Below are positions 11,503 through 16,309 of a DNA stretch of 16,309 bases, piece after piece. The notes under the pieces are model-generated. The model had not been told where the DNA came from and did no database searches. It saw only the letters and a program-made list of their open reading frames with translations. The first letter of the stretch is position 1. Every line of letters starts with the position of its first letter. Source of the DNA: Armatimonadota bacterium (lineage in GTDB: Bacteria > Armatimonadota > JAAZEB01). The DNA lies in the NCBI GenBank assembly GCA_012841485.1, contig DUUU01000051.1, positions 1-16,309 on the forward strand. The letters run 5' to 3'. The position numbers were made by a program, and so were the translations under genes.

Positions 11503-12581
11503 CCCCTTGTTGTGGCAAGCGCCGTTCCATGCCCCGGCTGGTCAGGCTGGAGCACGAGCCGCCCGCCCTGCTGAGCAAACCCTCCCACCATGCACGCATC
11601 GCCGGTCAGGATATGCCCATCGAGGTCGATGTAGGAGAACCCGCCCACTCCTGCGGCCAGATGCGCAGCGACGCTGATTCCCAATCGAGACTCCAACATG
11701 CAGCCGATCATCAAGTCGCAGCCCGCGGCCCGGCAAATCGCCGCGATATCGAGGGCGCCCAAGACGCCCGCCTTCATCAGCTTGATGTTCACCACGTCGG
11801 CCGCGCCGGCTTCCACGACTCGGTAGGCGTCCGCGGGGGTGAGCACGCTCTCATCGGCCGCCACCGGCACGGAGACGCGTTCGCGAACAAAGCGCATCCC
11901 ATCCAGATCATCGCGATGCACCGGCTGCTCGAAGAGGGAAACGGGCACGCCCGCGGCCAGAAGCCGGTCCAGGAGCGCGACAGCTTCCTCGGGGCGCAAT
12001 CCCTGGTTGCCGTCCAGACGAATGCCCGCTCCTGGCGCCGCGCGCGTCACGGCCAGGACACGCTCGAAGTCCTGCCCGCCCAGCCCGATCTTCACCTTCA
12101 GCTCTGTGAAGCCGGCATCCAGCGCACTGCGTGCCACGTTCGCGGCCTCCGCCGGAGGCACGATTGGGATCGTCACATCGGTCACCACCTCAGAAGCCAT
12201 GCCCCCGAGGAACTGGTAGAGAGGCGCCCCCAGCTGCCGGCAATAGGCATCGAGGAGGAGCGCCTCCAGGCCCGCGCGGGCCGCGTGCGCTTCGGGATAC
12301 GCGCGGTGGAACGCCGCTGAAATCGCCCGGTAGCGGGCAACATCCGCGCCCTGGAGGTCTTCGGCAAAGGCTTCAAGAATGCGGCGCGATCCGTCCTGTG
12401 TCTCGCCAGTGACGTGCGGCGCCGGGGCGACCTCGGCCAAGCCCGTGGCACCGCCGGCGAGCTCTAGGGTAAGCAGCAAGTTATGAGCCTCGGTGCGGCG
12501 CGCCTGCGCCGTCCCGAACGGTCGCGGCAGCGAGATATCGAATGGCTCTACGCTGAAGCGCACGACCCTGGTGGGGCACAT
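11499..12581 (-). CDS. Dipeptide epimerase (L-Ala-D/L-Glu epimerase-like), enolase superfamily
   Basis: This 360-residue enzyme is of the muconate-lactonizing subgroup. The N-terminal capping domain (about 1-125) precedes the barrel. Catalytic lysines lie in L-K162-V-K164, with the opposite-face K267 in N-I-K-L-M-K. Mg2+ ligands are D190 (in L-D-G-N-Q), E218 (in F-E-Q-P) and D243 (in A-D-E-S). The MIGCMLES segment (291-298) and D319-L-D321 are typical of L-Ala-D/L-Glu epimerases, the latter binding the dipeptide ammonium group. The likely role is recycling of murein peptides by converting L-Ala-D-Glu to L-Ala-L-Glu; the exact dipeptide is not certain from sequence. The ATG at 12581 follows the galK stop with no gap, with GGAGG seven bases upstream inside galK, so the two are translationally coupled. 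Confidence 0.92.
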   Translation of the reverse strand: MCPTRVVRFSVEPFDISLPRPFGTAQARRTEAHNLLLTLELAGGATGLAEVAPAPHVTGETQDGSRRILEAFAEDLQGADVARYRAISAAFHRAYPEAHAARAGLEALLLDAYCRQLGAPLYQFLGGMASEVVTDVTIPIVPPAEAANVARSALDAGFTELKVKIGLGGQDFERVLAVTRAAPGAGIRLDGNQGLRPEEAVALLDRLLAAGVPVSLFEQPVHRDDLDGMRFVRERVSVPVAADESVLTPADAYRVVEAGAADVVNIKLMKAGVLGALDIAAICRAAGCDLMIGCMLESRLGISVAAHLAAGVGGFSYIDLDGHILTGDACMVGGFAQQGGRLVLQPDQPGHGTALATTRG

Positions 12582-13745
12582 TCAGGCCTCCACGATCCCA
12601 GCACCGTCCTCGGCGCTGCACACGTAAATCTCGGGGCTGCGTCCCGTGGCCTGCTCGTACGCCTGCGATACCTCGGCACGGAAGCGGTCGACCGCGTCGG
12701 CACGCACCAGGCTGACTGTGCATCCCCCGAAACCAGCGCCCGTCATGCGCGAGCCGAGAACGCCCGACACCGCCCAGGCCGCCTCGACGAGGAGATCCAA
12801 CTCGCGGCAGCTCACCTCGTAATCATCGCGCAGGCTAATGTGCGACTGGTTCATCAGCTTCCCAAACGCCTCCAGGTCGCCCGCGCGGAGGGCCTCGACG
12901 CTGCGCAGACAGCGGTCGTCCTCCGTTACCACGTGCCGCGCACGACGGAGCGTCACATCTGCCAGAAGATCCGCGTGGGCCACCAGTTGCTCGGGGGTGA
13001 CGTCGCGCAGGGCACCGATGTTCGAGAGGCGCCCGGAGAGGAGCACCACCGCGCGCTCGCACTCGGCGCGCCGCTTGTTGTATTCGGAGTCGACCAGGCC
13101 CCGCTTCACCTTCGAGTCGGCGACGACGATGCGTACCTCGTCTCCGCCAACGGGCACCGGCTCGTAGCTAAGCGAGCGGCAGTCAATCAGGAGCGCGTGC
13201 CCTTTCTTCCCGAGACGGGAGATAAACTGATCCATGATGCCGCAGTTGACGCCCACAAATTGATTCTCTGCCTTTTGGGCTAGCCGTGCTGCGGAGACGG
13301 GCTCGATTTGGAAGCCAGAGACCGCCTCAAAGGCGAGGAGCGCCCCGATCTCCATCGCGGCGGAAGAGCTGAGCCCCGAGCCGAGGGGCACATCCCCCTC
13401 GATCACCGCGTTCATCCCGCGCAGGACGTGCCCTGCCTCCTGGAGAACGGCGGCGATTCCGCGCACGTAGTTACTCCAGGGCTGATCCGCGTCTTTCGTG
13501 ATGTTGGAGAGCGAGAACTCCGATTCGGCGTCGAAGTTGAGCGAGCGGAGGACCACCTTGCGGTCATCCCGCGGGCTCACGGCGTAGCGAACCTCGCGGT
13601 CGATGGCAACGGGGAAGACAAAGCCCTCGTTATAGTCGGTATGCTCGCCGATGAGGTTGACGCGACCGGGCGCCCGCACCAGCGTGCACTCGCCACTAAA
13701 CACGCGCGCGAACTCGTCTCGAACTGCTTGCATCCGCGTTGTCAT
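12582..13745 (-). CDS. galK: Galactokinase
   Basis: This 387-residue GHMP-family kinase phosphorylates galactose at C1 in the Leloir pathway. The galactose signature RAPGRVNLIGEHTDYNEGF spans 24-42 and includes R28, E34 and D37. The ATP loop VPLGSGLSSSAAMEIG (119-134) follows, then AENQFVGVNCGIMDQF (159-174) with the catalytic aspartate D172, and the C-terminal GSRMTGAGFGGCTVSLV (331-347). It is a canonical, full-length enzyme with no altered key residue. The ATG at 13745 has GGAGG nine bases upstream. Its stop directly abuts the epimerase start. No galT, galE or galactose transporter is in the window. The 40-base space between the hairpin at 13785-13837 and the start leaves little room for a private promoter, so read-through from the upstream gene is likely. 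Confidence 0.97.
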   Translation of the reverse strand: MTTRMQAVRDEFARVFSGECTLVRAPGRVNLIGEHTDYNEGFVFPVAIDREVRYAVSPRDDRKVVLRSLNFDAESEFSLSNITKDADQPWSNYVRGIAAVLQEAGHVLRGMNAVIEGDVPLGSGLSSSAAMEIGALLAFEAVSGFQIEPVSAARLAQKAENQFVGVNCGIMDQFISRLGKKGHALLIDCRSLSYEPVPVGGDEVRIVVADSKVKRGLVDSEYNKRRAECERAVVLLSGRLSNIGALRDVTPEQLVAHADLLADVTLRRARHVVTEDDRCLRSVEALRAGDLEAFGKLMNQSHISLRDDYEVSCRELDLLVEAAWAVSGVLGSRMTGAGFGGCTVSLVRADAVDRFRAEVSQAYEQATGRSPEIYVCSAEDGAGIVEA

Positions 13746-13784
13746 CGTTCAGGCCTCCAGACCGGCATCACATTGCGAGGGAGA

Positions 13785-13837
13785 CAGGAACCCCCTCCAT
13801 TCCCAGACTCTGTTCGCGGGAGTGGAGGGGGTTCCTG
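13785..13837. terminator. 15-bp inverted repeat between the beta-helix gene and galK
   Basis: CAGGAACCCCCTCCA (13785-13799) and its exact reverse complement TGGAGGGGGTTCCTG (13823-13837) flank a 23-base loop. The element starts 8 bases after the beta-helix stop codon on the minus strand. There is no U-tract. It could be a terminator, an mRNA 3' stabiliser that lowers expression of the genes beyond it, or a copy of a dispersed palindromic (REP-like) element. One copy alone cannot decide. Confidence 0.6.
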
Positions 13838-13844
13838 CCCGCTC

Positions 13845-15884
13845 TCATTTCCCCGGGACGAGTAGCGCCTCTTTCGAGGGGGCAAGGAAAGGCGGCACCA
13901 CGCGCAGATCAACGTAGTGGTCCTCCATCGCCAGCTGCGATGGCTTCTCCAGGCGGAGGCACCATGCCTCACCCGCCGAAGGCTTCGCCAGCTTCACCTC
14001 AAACTGGTGCGTCTGCGCCGCGTTGTCCACCTCCTGGACGACCTTCCCGTTGGGATCCAGCACCGTGGCCTTCACCGCCTCGCCGAGGCCCTCGCCAAAG
14101 ACGCGAACCGCGAACTCCGAGACACCTTCCGGCACCCAGAAGTAGTAATTGCCCGGCGAAAGGTAAAGCCGGATCGGCTGATCCTCGCCGCTGAGGCTCA
14201 CCGCGTGCGAGGCCTCCAGCAAGCGCGCGTAGTTGCCGCCTGGCTCTGCTTTCACGCGGTAGAGACCGGTCTCCGGCGCCGTGAAGCGCACCTCGCCCTC
14301 CTCCTTGAACGCCACCTGGGCGCGCTGGACCTCCTGGCCCGAGGGCCCCGTCACCATGACCGGCATCGTCCTGCCGGAGTATCTCCCGACCTGCCCGTAG
14401 GTGAAGCGGAGGCTCACCTCGTCGCCCTGGCGGGCATACAGCACATAGTTGCCACCCCGGCGCTGGCGAGCCAAAGCGAAGTTGCGCTTTTCGGCCGGCA
14501 CAGCCTCCTCAAGCGGCTTGAAGGTGACCCCCTTCATCTCGAAGCGCGGGAGGACGCGAAGCCGCATGATCGGCATCCACTGGGCCAGCAGCTCCTTCGT
14601 AAGCGGCGCCTCCTGGCGCTTCCCGTCCTTCTCCAAGAGAAGCGTTCCCGTCACCTGCTCGATGCCCACGCCGCCAGCCGAATCGACATACTTCATCGGA
14701 ACGCGGTCGACCGAATCGCGGATCACGCACCTGTCAAACTCCACGCCGCCAATCGGGTCGCCAGCGCCCTGGCGGGCCATTAGGACAATAGGCGCCTGGT
14801 TGGCCGCTTCCGCCGCAGGGTTCACGACGGTGCACTTCTCGAAGCGAACCCGGCAGCCATTCGCAGGCTTGTCAGACACGTTAATTCCCGCGCCCTTGCT
14901 CGCCTCGAAGTGGCAGTTGATGAACTCGATCGTCCCCTTCACGGCGCCATCAGGAGTGTTCGCGGTGACCACGCACGCAGACGAGAGCTGGTCGCCAATC
15001 GCCCTGCAGTTCTCGAAGCGGACCGAAACCGGCTCCGAGGTTGCCTTCAGGGGCGGTAGGTAGAGGACGTAGCCATGCCCCTTATTGTTCTGGGTGATGC
15101 AGTTGCGCATCACACAGTTCACCAGGCGCTCACTGGGATGGTTGGGCTCGAAATCGATCCCCGCCTGCGGCGCGGTGCCAGCCGTGTCCTTCATCACCGT
15201 ATTCTCGATCAAGAGGTTCTCGGCCGTGATCACGCTGATCCCCTGGCGATAGTTCCGGTCGCACACCACATCCTTGATATGCACGTCCTTGTTCGTGACG
15301 CCCGACTTTGCCGTGCCCAGGTAGATGCCATCGCCGCCGCTTTCGGCCAGCGTCAGGCCATGCACCTTGATGTTGCTGCAGCTCCTGAAGCTGAGGCAGT
15401 GGCGCCACTCCGCCTTTTCATACTCCGGGCCGTCATAATCCGCCCGGCGCATCCGCAGCGTCGCGCCATAGCCGGTCAGGGTGATGTTCTCTTTCAGGTC
15501 CGCATAGAAGAGCGAGTCGTTCCTCCCCTTGAAAGCGCCCTTCTTGGCGAGGACCTCCACGCCTCTCTCGAAAAGGATCTCCTGGTTGCTTGCCAGGGCG
15601 ATCCCCGTCACGATCCACGGCTTGCCCACGTTGTCCACGACCAGCTTGCGCGCGCCCGAGTTGATGGCGTCTTGCAACATCCGCGTCGAATCCTGCGAGT
15701 CGAAACCCCACCACGAGGCTTTCGCCTCCTGGATCTTACCGAGGCGAACATCACGGATCGCCTGTTCATTTCGCTGCATCTGCGCCATGGCGGCCCCCGG
15801 AAGAAGCCACGCCGCCAGGCCCAGCAGACAGGCCACACCGCGGACGCATGGCCCCATCAGAATCCGCAGACCATGGATCCTCAT
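13845..15884 (-). CDS. Secreted right-handed beta-helix protein with C-terminal beta-sandwich region
   Basis: This 679-residue exported protein has a signal peptide at about 1-35 (basic MRIHGLRILMGPCVR, hydrophobic core, AMA cleavage site). Residues about 50-130 hold the N-terminal cap expected of pectate-lyase-like folds (a D-x-T-x-x-L-Q-D-A-I-N segment). About 130-400 carry short imperfect turns with recurring F-x-N/K-C motifs (for example VRFENC, IEFINC, VRFEKC, VEFDRC), as in parallel beta-helix proteins that bind or cleave polysaccharides. The C-terminal 220 residues look beta-rich and sandwich-like. The catalytic residues of a particular glycoside hydrolase or lyase family are not identifiable. 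The ATG at 15884 is preceded by AAAGGAG at eight bases; longer in-frame starts upstream lack a good site and would bury the signal peptide. It lies upstream of galK, so a role in polysaccharide use is possible but unproven. Confidence 0.88.
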   Translation of the reverse strand: MRIHGLRILMGPCVRGVACLLGLAAWLLPGAAMAQMQRNEQAIRDVRLGKIQEAKASWWGFDSQDSTRMLQDAINSGARKLVVDNVGKPWIVTGIALASNQEILFERGVEVLAKKGAFKGRNDSLFYADLKENITLTGYGATLRMRRADYDGPEYEKAEWRHCLSFRSCSNIKVHGLTLAESGGDGIYLGTAKSGVTNKDVHIKDVVCDRNYRQGISVITAENLLIENTVMKDTAGTAPQAGIDFEPNHPSERLVNCVMRNCITQNNKGHGYVLYLPPLKATSEPVSVRFENCRAIGDQLSSACVVTANTPDGAVKGTIEFINCHFEASKGAGINVSDKPANGCRVRFEKCTVVNPAAEAANQAPIVLMARQGAGDPIGGVEFDRCVIRDSVDRVPMKYVDSAGGVGIEQVTGTLLLEKDGKRQEAPLTKELLAQWMPIMRLRVLPRFEMKGVTFKPLEEAVPAEKRNFALARQRRGGNYVLYARQGDEVSLRFTYGQVGRYSGRTMPVMVTGPSGQEVQRAQVAFKEEGEVRFTAPETGLYRVKAEPGGNYARLLEASHAVSLSGEDQPIRLYLSPGNYYFWVPEGVSEFAVRVFGEGLGEAVKATVLDPNGKVVQEVDNAAQTHQFEVKLAKPSAGEAWCLRLEKPSQLAMEDHYVDLRVVPPFLAPSKEALLVPGK

Positions 15885-15990
15885 CCCATCTTCTCCTTTC
15901 GGCAGGTGAGGGCGTGCCCCGGGATGTGCCCCGGCCGGCTCGCTCACACCCAGGATACGCCAATCAGGCCCGAGAACCTTCCCCGACACC

Positions 15991-16309
15991 TCACTCCCCG
16001 GCAGGGGCAGCAATAACCGCCAGGCTGTCGCCTTCACTCGCGTAGGGGTGCATCGCCGGGAGAGCCACATCGGCGTGCATCCGGTGGCAGCCGTAGCCGC
16101 GGAGACGGCCGCTCACCGGAGCCAGGATGGGCGTCACGCTGAGATCCACGTCCGAGAGCAGGTGTCCCAGTGGCTGGCCGGCTTCCACCCAGTCGCACGT
16201 CTCCAGCCCAGCCTCGACAAAGAGCCCCGATGCCGGCGCGCGCACCTCGACAACGGTCGCTCGATCCAGCCAGACGGTGGGCTCGTCCAGGCCCTCCGGC
16301 GCTCCCGGA
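15991..16309 (-). CDS. Succinylglutamate desuccinylase/aspartoacylase-like protein, C-terminal part (cut by window edge)
   Basis: Only the last 105 codons are visible; the frame is open to the window edge and the true start lies outside. The visible part contains V-R-A-P-A-S-G-L-F, G-x-x-L-G-x-L-x-x-D and I-L-A-P-V-S-G-R-L, ending in S-x-A-V-I-A. This is the lipoyl-like beta-barrel tail found in bacterial proteins annotated as succinylglutamate desuccinylase/aspartoacylase (M14-like zinc amidohydrolases). The catalytic zinc-binding domain is not in view, so substrate and activity cannot be assessed. It ends 106 bases before the beta-helix start on the same strand. A weak TATCCT sits in that gap with no matching -35. 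Confidence 0.7.
   Translation of the reverse strand, partial: PGAPEGLDEPTVWLDRATVVEVRAPASGLFVEAGLETCDWVEAGQPLGHLLSDVDLSVTPILAPVSGRLRGYGCHRMHADVALPAMHPYASEGDSLAVIAAPAGE

Noticed and set aside
11496..12320. Plus-strand frames opposite the epimerase, and others opposite galK (12483-13283) and the beta-helix gene (15075-16016).
   Set aside because: They are reverse-strand shadows of canonical enzymes, histidine/arginine-rich and without family features.

Overview
The window is GC-rich bacterial chromosome. A ribosomal RNA operon on the minus strand fills roughly the first 5.1 kb, and ordinary, tightly packed housekeeping and accessory genes fill the rest. GTG starts, overlapping stop/start codons and GGAGG-type ribosome binding sites are common. 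DUF5658, a secreted beta-helix protein and a signal-peptide NlpC/P60 protein next to galactokinase and a dipeptide epimerase would suit Armatimonadota or a neighbouring phylum. That placement is a guess.

Layout: 23S rRNA (about 50-3234, minus), a short spacer with no tRNA, 16S rRNA (about 3331-5108, minus), and an rrn leader. On the plus strand follow a small DUF5658 membrane protein, a hairpin, a good sigma-70-type promoter (5949-5977), a HAD-IIA phosphatase overlapping a ThiD-like kinase, then pyrG, a small membrane protein and a Mog/MoaB-like protein joined by 4-base overlaps. After a convergent gap, the minus strand carries an NlpC/P60 protein with its own promoter and long leader, a dipeptide epimerase directly abutting galK, a long-stem hairpin, a secreted beta-helix protein, and the C-terminal end of a succinylglutamate desuccinylase/aspartoacylase-like protein cut by the window edge.

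The outstanding observation is the rRNA operon. Both rRNAs are recognisable from end to end, and each is flanked by an intact long processing stem. Yet bases treated as universal are changed in the 16S decoding site (G530, C1054, 1399-1406, 790 loop), in the 16S anti-Shine-Dalgarno tail, and in the 23S peptidyl-transferase centre, A-loop, P-loop, H69 loop and GTPase-centre loop. Many helices, including the long-range 16S neck helix h28, carry paired compensatory changes. Simple decay would break helices, so this looks like an rRNA set that evolved under selection for fold while losing canonical functional bases. It could be a non-canonical or specialised extra operon, a whole lineage with extreme rRNA, or an artefact. 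The protein genes still use GGAGG-type sites that this 16S tail cannot fully pair with, so a second, canonical operon elsewhere is the simplest expectation.

E. coli rRNA numbering throughout comes from by-eye alignment to remembered conserved sequences. It is supported by spacings that match E. coli exactly (2252 to 2506 = 254 nt, 2506 to 2585 = 79 nt) or nearly so (530 to 790 = 263 against 260 nt).
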